From Candidatus Altimarinota bacterium (GTDB taxonomy: Bacteria; Patescibacteriota; Gracilibacteria; UBA4473), in the NCBI GenBank assembly GCA_021735575.1, contig JAIPGU010000003.1, forward strand, positions 1-36,061: 36,061 nt of DNA, given 5' to 3'. The notes under the pieces are model-generated. The model saw nothing but the letters and a program-made list of their open reading frames with translations, was not told the origin of the DNA and ran no database searches. Below are positions 1 through 6,204 of this stretch, piece after piece; the stretch's first letter is position 1, and the number at the start of each line of letters is the position of its first letter. Made by a program: the position numbers and the translations under genes.

Positions 1-1
1 T

Positions 2-376
2 TCCAAGTATTTTGCTCCGGGGAATTTGCGTTCCACCTGCGGAAATAAAAAATATTTAGATCTGCTCCAAAAATGCATTTCAGAATCCCGGACCCTCCGG
101 TATTCAGGGGGCATGGTGCCGGATCTGCACCATATTTTGAGCAAAGGCCAAGGCATTTTCTCTTATCCACGCGATAAAAAACATACTAATGGAAAGCTAC
201 GGTTGCTATTTGAATGCGCACCATTTTCTCTGATTTTCGAAGAAGCCGGCGGCGCATCACTCAACCAAGAAGGACAACCAGTGCTCGATACAAAAATAGA
301 GGAAATCCATCAACGCACACCTATATTCGTCGGATCAAGTCAGGAGGTAAGAAGGGCGGTTGACGCCTTAAAATAA
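2..376 (+). CDS. fbp: Class I fructose-1,6-bisphosphatase, C-terminal part
   Basis: This is the 3' part of a gene cut by the window edge; the frame is open from base 2 and ends in TAA. It would hydrolyse fructose 1,6-bisphosphate to fructose 6-phosphate in gluconeogenesis. The visible class I features are KYFAPGNLR near the edge, RYSGGMVPDLHHIL, the substrate-binding stretch YPRDKKHTNGKLRLLFECAP, EEAGG, and the terminal IHQRTPIFVGS. This is roughly the last third of a typical chain of about 330 residues. An internal TTG at 26 is not a start, because conserved family sequence precedes it. The product call is secure; the upstream two thirds cannot be judged. Confidence 0.93.
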   Translation, partial: SKYFAPGNLRSTCGNKKYLDLLQKCISESRTLRYSGGMVPDLHHILSKGQGIFSYPRDKKHTNGKLRLLFECAPFSLIFEEAGGASLNQEGQPVLDTKIEEIHQRTPIFVGSSQEVRRAVDALK

Positions 377-394
377 AATCCCTATAAAAAACGC

Positions 395-607
395 ATGAAG
401 CAGTACACAATCACTATCGAAGCTCCTGAAAAAAAAACGGAAATGTGGTCTGCTTTTTGTAAAGAATGGGGGTTTATTGCGGAGGATAAGACTCCTCAAG
501 AAGCTCTTATTGGGCTTTTAGATGCTATAAGAATTGCCGAAGACGATCGCCAACAAAAAAAAATTCGTTTCAAAAGGACTGAATTCTCCATTCCAGTCCT
601 GTCCTAA
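395..607 (+). CDS. hicB: HicB-like antitoxin, short form
   Basis: This 70-residue protein has the N-terminal beta strand and the TPQEALIGLLDAI segment typical of the HicB partial RNase-H fold. It lacks the C-terminal DNA-binding domain of longer HicB proteins. It lies 18 bp after fbp and 3 bp before a HicA-like toxin, so the order is antitoxin then toxin, the reverse of the E. coli hicAB order. The family role is to bind and neutralise HicA. The sequence match is weak on its own, and the neighbour carries much of the assignment. Confidence 0.68.
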   Translation: MKQYTITIEAPEKKTEMWSAFCKEWGFIAEDKTPQEALIGLLDAIRIAEDDRQQKKIRFKRTEFSIPVLS

Positions 608-610
608 AAA

Positions 611-838
611 ATGTCTGAATTTTCCTACCGTGATTTGATCAGGCGGCTCAAAAAATTAGGGTTCTGTTTCTTTCGGCAATGTCGCGGATCGCATGAGCTC
701 TGGAAAAATAGAGAAACAGGTCAACTGGTTTTAGTTTCGAAACATCCTAAAAGTTTTAAGAAAAAAACTATTTCTAGAATTGCAAAAGAGCTAGGGTTTC
801 AAACCCTGAAAGATTTTGAAAATTTCGGAAAAAAATGA
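611..838 (+). CDS. hicA: HicA-like mRNA interferase toxin
   Basis: This 75-residue protein has the double-stranded-RNA-binding-like HicA fold signature: RDLIRRLKKLGF, then GSHELW with the expected catalytic His28, then KHPKSFKKKTISRIAKELG. HicA toxins cleave mRNA and are held inactive by HicB, here the gene immediately upstream. The stop overlaps the start of the recombinase gene (ATGA at 835-838), so the three genes are probably co-transcribed and translationally coupled. The length is normal for the family. Confidence 0.82.
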   Translation: MSEFSYRDLIRRLKKLGFCFFRQCRGSHELWKNRETGQLVLVSKHPKSFKKKTISRIAKELGFQTLKDFENFGKK

Positions 839-1761
839 AACTCACTGACGCCATCGATCGCTATCTCAAGCATCTTCGCAATGTGAAGAACGCGTCTCCC
901 TACACGCTTCGAAATTACAAACGCAGTTTGGATTTATTTTTGGAATCGATTGGTAAAACAAAGAGCATTTCCCATGTCGATATGGATGCGATTGATGCTT
1001 TTCGCGACAGCATTTTTGAATTGCGTAATAAAAAGGGAGAAACCCTTTCTCGACGAACGCAAAACATCTACCTCATTCCCGTTCGCTCCTTTTTGAAATT
1101 CTGCAGCATACGCGAACTCGATAAAAATGTCCTCTCGTCCGATAAAATAGAACTGCTTAAACTTGATCCGCACGATGTTTCGGGACTGAGTTGGGAAGAA
1201 CTCAATCGTCTGCGCGATTGGAATGAAAACAAAAATCCGCTCATAAATACCCGCGATAGAGCGATTGTGGAAATGCTTTTTGTGACGGGACTCCGAATTT
1301 CCGAACTCTGTCGCCTCAATCGCGAAAACGTGAATCTCAATACACGCGAATTTACGGTGCTTGGGAAAGGGAAAAAAATACGAACCGTCTATCTCACGCC
1401 ACGTTCAGTGGGAACATTGCAACACTATTTGGATGAAAGAACGGATAACTATCAACCGCTTTTTGTCAGCGCCCGATCACGCAAAGACGAATTAGAAACC
1501 AAAGGCGAATCACGACGTCTCACGCGAACCGCCATTGAAGTCATGATCCGCAACCGCGGAAGAAAAGCCGGCATCACCAAACCCGTCACCCCACATGTCC
1601 TCAGGCATACGTTTGCAACAACCTTGCTCCGCAACGGAGCCGATTTACGCTCAGTGCAAGAACTCCTCGGTCACGCCAATATCTCTACTACGCAAATCTA
1701 CACGCATTTCGTCAACGCAGATCTCAAACGCACACACGAGAAGTTTTTGGAGAAGGAATAA
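835..1761 (+). CDS. xerC: Tyrosine recombinase, XerC/XerD type
   Basis: This 308-residue site-specific recombinase has an N-terminal SAM-like core-binding domain (about 1-105) and a C-terminal catalytic domain (about 115-300). The catalytic set is visible: Arg154 in GLRISEL, a Lys in the GKGKK turn (178-180), His254 and Arg257 in HVLRHTF, His280 in LLGH, and the nucleophile Tyr289 in TTQIYTHF. The size and the GHANISTTQIYTH signature fit the chromosomal Xer family that resolves chromosome dimers. The toxin-antitoxin pair upstream and the tRNA 52 bp downstream would also suit an integrase, so a mobile-element role is not excluded. XerC and XerD cannot be told apart by eye. It overlaps hicA by 4 bp. 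Confidence 0.88.
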   Translation: MKLTDAIDRYLKHLRNVKNASPYTLRNYKRSLDLFLESIGKTKSISHVDMDAIDAFRDSIFELRNKKGETLSRRTQNIYLIPVRSFLKFCSIRELDKNVLSSDKIELLKLDPHDVSGLSWEELNRLRDWNENKNPLINTRDRAIVEMLFVTGLRISELCRLNRENVNLNTREFTVLGKGKKIRTVYLTPRSVGTLQHYLDERTDNYQPLFVSARSRKDELETKGESRRLTRTAIEVMIRNRGRKAGITKPVTPHVLRHTFATTLLRNGADLRSVQELLGHANISTTQIYTHFVNADLKRTHEKFLEKE

Positions 1762-1770
1762 GAAATTAAG

Positions 1771-1798
1771 TTGCCTTTCTTCTGAAAATTTTTACAAT
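1771..1798 (+). promoter_or_regulatory. Promoter of tRNA-Thr
   Basis: A -35 like TTGCCT (1771-1776), a 16-bp spacer and a -10 TACAAT (1793-1798) lie 15 bp upstream of the tRNA 5' end. The predicted start near 1805 gives a short leader. It lies just after the recombinase stop codon, so the tRNA need not depend on read-through. Confidence 0.6.
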
Positions 1799-1813
1799 CT
1801 GCCCGTTCTCCAC

Positions 1814-1890
1814 GCCACTTTAGCTCAGCTGGTTAGAGCAACTGTCTTGTAAACAGTAGGTCTCCGGTTCGAATCCGGAAAGTGGCTCCA
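1814..1890 (+). tRNA. trnT: tRNA-Thr (UGU)
   Basis: A 77-nt cloverleaf with CCA encoded in the DNA. The acceptor strands GCCACTT (1814-1820) and AAGTGGC (1880-1886) pair perfectly. The D-arm contains TAGCTCAGCTGGTTAGAGCA. The anticodon stem ACTGT/ACAGT encloses loop CTTGTAA with anticodon TGT at 1848-1850. The T-arm is CCGGTTCGAATCCGG. It reads threonine ACN codons. A hairpin terminator and a degenerate copy of its own 3' end follow. Confidence 0.97.
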
Positions 1891-1893
1891 CTT

Positions 1894-1934
1894 AAAAATT
1901 TTCGATCCCCCTTTATGGGGGAGCGAAGATTTTT
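1894..1934 (+). terminator. Hairpin terminator after tRNA-Thr
   Basis: A long stem pairs AAAAAT..TTCG..TCCCCC with GGGGGA..CGAA..ATTTTT around a TTTAT loop. It has two internal mismatches and ends in a T-run. It begins 3 bp after the tRNA CCA, which fits termination of the tRNA transcript. The A-tract on the other side would allow bidirectional use. Confidence 0.65.
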
Positions 1935-2060
1935 AGATGTGTAACATCTCCGGATGAGAACCGTTCGGTTCGGTTTTTCTCCGAGCGAAGCGAGGATAGA
2001 AAAACTTTTCGACTTCGGAGTGAACGGAGTGAGCGAGAATGAGAGAATATCCGGAAAGTG
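1935..2060 (+). repeat. tRNA-tail repeat unit beside tRNA-Thr
   Basis: The segment from about 2005 to 2048 has the core TTTTCGACTTCGGAGTGAAC followed by GAGCGAGAATGAGAGAAT. The same core, read on the minus strand, lies in both repeat units beside tRNA-Lys. It ends in ATCCGGAAAGTG (2049-2060), identical over 12 bp to 1873-1884 within the 3' end of tRNA-Thr, 176 bp away. The copy stops before GCTCCA, so it is not a second tRNA. No gene is visible in the 278 bp between the tRNA and the next CDS. Confidence 0.7.
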
Positions 2061-2070
2061 ATTCTACAAT

Positions 2071-2099
2071 GCCCCCAGAGGGGGCAGTGGTTTTTCACT
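2071..2099 (+). terminator. Two hairpins after the tRNA-Thr tail copy
   Basis: GCCCCC-AGA-GGGGGC (2071-2085) is followed at once by AGTG-GTTTTT-CACT (2086-2099). They lie ten bases after the tail copy and could end a read-through transcript from the tRNA unit. They could equally serve the convergent membrane-protein gene, whose stop is at 2169. Confidence 0.4.
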
Positions 2100-2168
2100 A
2101 TAAACGCAGTTCATGGGATTTGAACCGGAATAGGAATTCATGTCGGAAATTTACAAAAAAGAGGAATT

Positions 2169-2675
2169 TTATTCTTTCCTTTTCCAAAGACAGGAAACAC
2201 ATTCTTGCTTCAGATGGTGTTGTATAACGTACAGATTCACAAATAAAATCCCCAAACTCAAAAACTGAAAGAACAGATGAAATTCAGTAAAAAAATAAAG
2301 AGAAAATGTGACACCAAAAATAGAAATAAATCCGAAGAGACACAAAGGACACAAGATTGTAAAAAGCCCGAAAACAGCTCCTACTCCTGAAGTTGTTCCT
2401 ATTACTGTTTTTTGAAAAAAATTATTTTTTCGAGATAAAAGAATAAAAAATCCAACGAATATAAGACTCAAAAGCGCACTGAAAACTACGCTAAAAACGA
2501 TATTACCTAACGTAAGCGCTCCTCCAATCTGACATTGCTGAAGCTCGAAATTCGTACTGGGAAATTTAGAAAGAAAGAAAAAATTTAAATCAAAAAATAA
2601 TACCGAAAAACCAAGCCACGCAAAAAAACAAGGAGGACGACGGAGAAGAAAAAGGAGGGGGATCCGAAGAAACAT
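2169..2675 (-). CDS. Membrane protein with two CxxC motifs, downstream of a DsbA-like gene
   Basis: I do not recognise the family of this 168-residue protein. It shows four or five hydrophobic segments (about 7-37, 57-80, 93-124, 127-152), CPLC at 109-112 inside a membrane segment, CVSC at 159-162 near the C terminus, and single Cys at 16 and 48. It starts 3 bp after the stop of the DsbA-like gene, so both probably lie on one mRNA with DUF302. The paired cysteines and the context suggest, as inference only, a DsbB/VKOR-like partner that reoxidises the DsbA protein, or a small metal transporter of the MerC/MerT sort. I see no clear quinone-binding signature. Confidence 0.6.
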   Translation of the reverse strand: MFLRIPLLFLLRRPPCFFAWLGFSVLFFDLNFFFLSKFPSTNFELQQCQIGGALTLGNIVFSVVFSALLSLIFVGFFILLSRKNNFFQKTVIGTTSGVGAVFGLFTILCPLCLFGFISIFGVTFSLYFFTEFHLFFQFLSLGILFVNLYVIQHHLKQECVSCLWKRKE

Positions 2676-2678
2676 GTG

Positions 2679-3461
2679 TTATTTTTGCAAAAGAGAGTCT
2701 ATGACTTCCTGGATCATAAAAAACTCTCTTGCTCCGGGAAAAGCCACAACCGTTCCCGAACTATTGTGGATAACAAAATTTCCCGGCGTTCCTGTCACAC
2801 CTGCCTCTCTTCCTTCTTGGGTGTCCCGTTGTACATGCTCTCTGTACTTTCCTGAATCAAGACAGGCTTGAAACGACTCTTTCCCTAATCCAATTTCTTC
2901 AGCAAGCACAGCTAATTCTGACAGAGCTAACCCTTTTCCATTCGATTTGGTACGCTCAAAAATGAGATCGGTATATTCCCAAAATTGCTCATTCCCTCCG
3001 AGCTCGTTCGCACATTCGGAAGCTTCTGCTTCTTTGGTCGCCAAAGGATCGTGGAAAGGTAATGGGAAATGTCTATAGACCCAATTTACTTTTTCGGGAT
3101 ATTCTTCCAAAACTTGCTTCATCGTAGGGTGAAATTTTTTACAAAAAGGACATTCAAAATCTGAATACTCAATGATGGAAATTTCCGCATCCCTCGCTCC
3201 GCGGATATGGTCTGAATCATCTGGTTTCTTGAGTCCTTTTTCGGTCTGCTCCATGGCTTGTCTTTGTACTTCTTGTTCCTGTTTTTCAATAAAATTATTA
3301 ATTCCTTCTTCAATCTTCTGGCTGAGGAATGCCTCAGAAATGTTCTCTGTCGTAACCGAATCTTTTGACTTGACCTGAAAAGAAAAAAAGAAAATCGATC
3401 CAGAAATAACAATCCCGGCAAAAAGAATAGAAGCGATGAGAGCAGTATTTTTATTTTTCAT
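2679..3461 (-). CDS. DsbA-family thiol:disulfide oxidoreductase, membrane-anchored
   Basis: This 260-residue protein has an N-terminal hydrophobic anchor (about 8-30), a charged, partly helical linker (35-85), and a DsbA-like thioredoxin fold with insert. The active site is CPFC at 104-107, after IIEYSDFE. RHFPLPFHDPLA and the cis-proline loop TGTPGNF (about 223-229) are characteristic of the Thioredoxin_4/BdbD group. The catalytic domain would act outside the membrane, introducing or exchanging disulfides. It lies between DUF302 and a CxxC-rich membrane protein in one minus-strand operon, divergent from the DUF1573/CcdA cluster. Start ATG at 3461; no Shine-Dalgarno is obvious. Confidence 0.9.
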   Translation of the reverse strand: MKNKNTALIASILFAGIVISGSIFFFSFQVKSKDSVTTENISEAFLSQKIEEGINNFIEKQEQEVQRQAMEQTEKGLKKPDDSDHIRGARDAEISIIEYSDFECPFCKKFHPTMKQVLEEYPEKVNWVYRHFPLPFHDPLATKEAEASECANELGGNEQFWEYTDLIFERTKSNGKGLALSELAVLAEEIGLGKESFQACLDSGKYREHVQRDTQEGREAGVTGTPGNFVIHNSSGTVVAFPGAREFFMIQEVIDSLLQK

Positions 3462-3479
3462 AATTTTATTGTTACACTT

Positions 3480-3872
3480 TTATATTGCGTCAATAACAAA
3501 TCGAAGCATTGCCCCGACTTTTGCCGTGATCGGGGGCAGTTTGGAATTCTGAATAAATCCCATGGCCACTTCTGGCACAAATGCGGATACAAAAACATCT
3601 CCTTGTTTTTCATACACAATAACATTACAAGGCAAAAGAAGTCCGATTTCTTTTTCCGCTTGAAGCGTTTCAAATGCAGAGGGCGGATGACACGCTCCCA
3701 AAATCATATAGGGCTCCATCTCTTTCCCGAGCTTCTCTTTCATTTTTTGTTGCACGTCGATTTTCATCAAAAGTCCAAATCCTTTTGATTGTAAAACTTC
3801 TTCTGTCCGTTCTACTGCCTGAGAAAAAGGAAATTCTACTTTTTTCCGATACCCGTATTCTGAATTTTCCAT
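3480..3872 (-). CDS. DUF302 family protein
   Basis: This 130-residue protein matches DUF302 end to end: YGYRKKVEFPFSQAVERTEEVLQSKGFG, LMKIDVQQKMKEKLG, PYMILGACHPPSAFETLQAE and IGLLLPCNVIVYE. Cys61 and Cys82 are in the usual places. The biochemical function of the family is unknown; its members are often found near thiol and metal-resistance genes. It has no signal peptide, so it is probably cytoplasmic. It is first in the minus-strand operon with the DsbA-like gene 18 bp downstream, and it is transcribed away from the palindromic operator candidate at 3896-3912. Confidence 0.88.
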   Translation of the reverse strand: MENSEYGYRKKVEFPFSQAVERTEEVLQSKGFGLLMKIDVQQKMKEKLGKEMEPYMILGACHPPSAFETLQAEKEIGLLLPCNVIVYEKQGDVFVSAFVPEVAMGFIQNSKLPPITAKVGAMLRFVIDAI

Positions 3873-3880
3873 AAAAAAAT

Positions 3881-3912
3881 TTTACAAACAACCATAACCT
3901 ATGGTATAGGTT
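3881..3912 (+). promoter_or_regulatory. Divergent promoter with perfect palindromic operator candidate
   Basis: For the plus strand, -35 TTTACA (3881-3886), an 18-bp spacer and -10 TATAGG (3905-3910) give a start near 3917. The perfect inverted repeat AACCTAT-GGT-ATAGGTT (3896-3912) covers the -10. It lies between DUF302 (minus) and the Met-rich protein (plus), so one bound repressor could control both operons. The CsoR-like protein encoded at 8259 is the obvious candidate; this pairing is inference. Confidence 0.5.
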
Positions 3913-3936
3913 CTTTGGAATTTTTCAAACTTTTTT

Positions 3937-4272
3937 ATGAAAAAACTTTTGTCCGCTTTCGGCTTCCTTCTCTTTATGCCAAACAGAACGCTGGCAGTTC
4001 TCGCCCATCATCCGGAAAATGCGGAAGGAATGACGACCGCTCCAAACAATATGGTGGATATGATATCCATCATGCAACAAATGCCGGCAGAAATGCAAGA
4101 AACCTGTATGCAAATGATGCGAATAGGACAAGGAAATTTTATGCATCCTTTTGGAAATTGGTCGGCAACGAGCTGGCATTTTGTAATATTTCCTCTGTTC
4201 TGGCTTCTATTTCTCGCTCTTGCCACCTTTGTGATCCGAAAAGTATGGGATCTGTCTGGCAGAAAAAAATAA
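3937..4272 (+). CDS. Small Met-rich exported membrane protein
   Basis: This 111-residue protein is of no family I recognise. It has a probable signal peptide (1-20, cleavage near TLA), a short extracytoplasmic part of about 55 residues with many methionines (MVDMISIMQQMPAEMQE and CMQMMRIGQGNFMHP), and a C-terminal membrane segment (about 79-102) followed by a basic tail. Methionine-rich exported segments often bind Cu(I) in characterised copper proteins, and the neighbours fit this; it remains inference. It is the first gene after the divergent promoter and is followed by a DUF1573 lipoprotein. Confidence 0.7.
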   Translation: MKKLLSAFGFLLFMPNRTLAVLAHHPENAEGMTTAPNNMVDMISIMQQMPAEMQETCMQMMRIGQGNFMHPFGNWSATSWHFVIFPLFWLLFLALATFVIRKVWDLSGRKK

Positions 4273-4303
4273 TATCCTTTTTATCTTTTCCTATTATTTT
4301 ACC

Positions 4304-4780
4304 ATGAAAAAATTCTTCCTATTGCTTCCGATTCTCTTCTTTTTAAGTGGATGTGAAGGCACCTCTCCTCAAAATTCCATCCCAAGCCAGGGAATAATCG
4401 AAGTTGATCATAACGATATTGACGTAGAAGACATTCCTATTTTGGGCGGAAAAAAAGAAGTTGATTTTGTATTTTGGAATAACGGAACAGAACCTGTGAC
4501 GCTTTTAGAAGGGGCGACAAGCTGTATGTGTACCGAAGGAGTCGTAAAGAAAAAGGGGCAGGTTATTTCTCCCCGTATAACAATGGCAGGACATGGGACA
4601 CCGGAAAAAATCAACCAAACTCTTGCTCCCGGGGAAGAGGCGACATTGACGGCAATTTTCGACCCTTTGGCTCATGGACCAAATGCTACCGGTCCTGTAA
4701 TGCGCGAAATAATCCTAAAAACAAATTCGACGCAAACACCTGAAATATCGTTTCGATTTCTCGGAAATGTCGTAAAATAA
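4304..4780 (+). CDS. DUF1573-domain lipoprotein
   Basis: This 158-residue protein has a lipoprotein signal with lipobox FLSGC (Cys17) and then a DUF1573 Ig-like domain. The family signature is the beta-strand run VDFVFWNNGTEPVTLLEGATSC with CMC at 74-76, then LAPGEEATLTAIFDP. The C-x-C pair stands where other members have CGC or CAC. It would be anchored on the outer face of the membrane. It is one of three DUF1573 proteins in 4 kb. The molecular role of the family is not established. Confidence 0.85.
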   Translation: MKKFFLLLPILFFLSGCEGTSPQNSIPSQGIIEVDHNDIDVEDIPILGGKKEVDFVFWNNGTEPVTLLEGATSCMCTEGVVKKKGQVISPRITMAGHGTPEKINQTLAPGEEATLTAIFDPLAHGPNATGPVMREIILKTNSTQTPEISFRFLGNVVK

Positions 4781-4811
4781 AAACATTCTTATTTCTTTTT
4801 CTTTTTTCACT

Positions 4812-5072
4812 ATGAAAAAATTCAATCTCACACAACTCTCCCTTAGTACCGGGGTTTTTGGTATTCTTTTTTTCCTTGCCTGGTGGGGATGGGCTCTTGT
4901 TTTCCCAACAGCGGCAATGCACCGCCAGTTTCTACTCGAAATGATCCCGGGAGCCATATGGCCGCTCGGAATAGAGATGTTTCTTCTCGGTGTTCTTGTT
5001 TGGCTTCTCTGCGGTCTTATCTGTGGATTTGTTTTTGGCGTTATTTTCAATTTCTTTTCAAACGAAAAATAA
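4812..5072 (+). CDS. Small two-helix membrane protein, DUF5676-like
   Basis: This 86-residue protein has two long hydrophobic stretches (about 13-37 and 52-80) joined by a loop with MHRQFLLEMIPGAIWP. It ends in a G-x3-GVIFNFF stretch resembling the end of DUF5676 membrane proteins, which often sit in copper or metal gene clusters. That family call is tentative. It lies 31 bp after the DUF1573 lipoprotein and 1 bp before the next DUF1573 gene, so it belongs to the same operon. Confidence 0.65.
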   Translation: MKKFNLTQLSLSTGVFGILFFLAWWGWALVFPTAAMHRQFLLEMIPGAIWPLGIEMFLLGVLVWLLCGLICGFVFGVIFNFFSNEK

Positions 5073-5073
5073 A

Positions 5074-5559
5074 ATGCATAAAAAGCATTGTTGCCACTCT
5101 CATTCTTTTTTCTTCTGGGCCGTTCTTTTTCTATTTATAGTGGGAGCCTGGGGAATCGGTGTGAAATATCAAGAAGTCCAACAAAATGCAAAAAATAAAC
5201 AAGAAATATCAGAAAATGCTCCTCGTCTTATCTGGGAAGACGCCTTTTTTGACTGGGGCGAAGTTCCTCGAGATGAAAAATCGTATCACTCTTTTTTGAT
5301 TCAAAACACGGGAAAAAGTCCTCTTATTATTTCCAAAATCAGAACTTCCTGCGGATGCACGACAGCGGAAATTATACAGGACGAAGTGCTTCAACCCATT
5401 CCTTCCTCAATTGCACCAGACACGTCCGCCGAGGTACGCGTTACCTTTGATCCGGAAGTCATGGATTCTCGAGGAGACGTCGCGCGAGCTGTACGCATTG
5501 AAACAAATGACCCTCGAACGCCCTTTTTAGTCTTTAATTTGACCGCCCATGTCCGATAA
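5074..5559 (+). CDS. Membrane-anchored DUF1573-domain protein
   Basis: This 161-residue protein starts at ATG 5074. A longer open frame exists upstream but lies inside the previous gene. The N terminus is short and rich in His and Cys (MHKKHCCHSHS), followed by one membrane anchor (about 11-30) and a DUF1573 domain (50-161). That domain has FDWGEVPRDEKSYHSFLIQN, SCGC at 92-95, APDTSAEVRVTFDP and IETNDPRTPF. The His/Cys cluster on the cytoplasmic side could bind a soft metal; this is inference. It overlaps ccdA by 11 bp. Confidence 0.85.
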   Translation: MHKKHCCHSHSFFFWAVLFLFIVGAWGIGVKYQEVQQNAKNKQEISENAPRLIWEDAFFDWGEVPRDEKSYHSFLIQNTGKSPLIISKIRTSCGCTTAEIIQDEVLQPIPSSIAPDTSAEVRVTFDPEVMDSRGDVARAVRIETNDPRTPFLVFNLTAHVR

Positions 5560-6193
5560 AATTTCTTTTTCTGTGGTAACCATAAACGGTCTCATCGACT
5601 CCATTAATCCGTGTGCCATTGGTGTACTGGTTGCGACTGTCGCAATTTTATTTGCGCTCGGAAACTACCGAAAGCAAATTGTGTCTTTCGGATTTTTCTA
5701 CATCCTGACGACATTTATTACCTACCTTTTGATAGGGCTCGGAATTCTCCAAGCCGTGCATATGTTTGGCATTCATAATTTCTTTGGATGGTTGTCGGCG
5801 ATTGTGCTTATTCTCATGGGGGTGTTTCAACTCACCCGCTCCGCCTGCATTGTGCCCAAAAACATGCCCCGCGAAGCCACTATGATCAGTGGGATTATTT
5901 TGGGATTCCTGGTGGGACTTTGCGAGTTCCCGTGTTCGGGAGGAATATATCTGGCGACCGTAGGATTCATAGGACTGCAAGAAACATTCTGGTCAGGACT
6001 CTGGCTCCTGATGTGGTATAATTTCCTTTTTGTATTGCCACTTATTGTGCTCTTTTTCTTGGCGTACAACCTCAAAAATGCTCAATGGATTTCCCGTACC
6101 GTAGGAAAATTTGGAACGAAAGCCCGATATATTAGTGCCAGTGCTATGATTATTATCGGATTATTCTTTCTCGCTTGGCTTTTACTTCGTTAG
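5549..6193 (+). CDS. ccdA: CcdA-type thiol-electron transmembrane transporter
   Basis: This 214-residue protein has six predicted membrane helices and the two conserved CcdA/DsbD-beta cysteine motifs: DSINPCAIG (Cys22) in the first helix and CEFPCSGGIY (Cys125, Cys129) in the fourth. CcdA carries reducing equivalents from cytoplasmic thioredoxin to extracytoplasmic thiol proteins. Here the likely clients are the DUF1573 or DsbA-like proteins. No cytochrome c genes or haem-binding CxxCH proteins are visible nearby, so cytochrome c maturation is unlikely to be its job. It lies in the plus-strand operon, overlapping the upstream DUF1573 gene. Confidence 0.9.
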   Translation: MSDKISFSVVTINGLIDSINPCAIGVLVATVAILFALGNYRKQIVSFGFFYILTTFITYLLIGLGILQAVHMFGIHNFFGWLSAIVLILMGVFQLTRSACIVPKNMPREATMISGIILGFLVGLCEFPCSGGIYLATVGFIGLQETFWSGLWLLMWYNFLFVLPLIVLFFLAYNLKNAQWISRTVGKFGTKARYISASAMIIIGLFFLAWLLLR

Positions 6194-6204
6194 TTTTCAT
6201 AAAA

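Noticed and set aside
2049-2060. attR site of an island integrated at tRNA-Thr by the upstream recombinase
   Set aside because: Only 12 bp match, just 176 bp apart, with no cargo between. The same layout at the other tRNAs, which have no integrase, explains it better as a tail repeat.
5549-6193. CcdA as part of a cytochrome c maturation pathway
   Set aside because: No ccmFH/resBC-like gene and no CxxCH haem protein is present in the window, while many other thiol proteins are.
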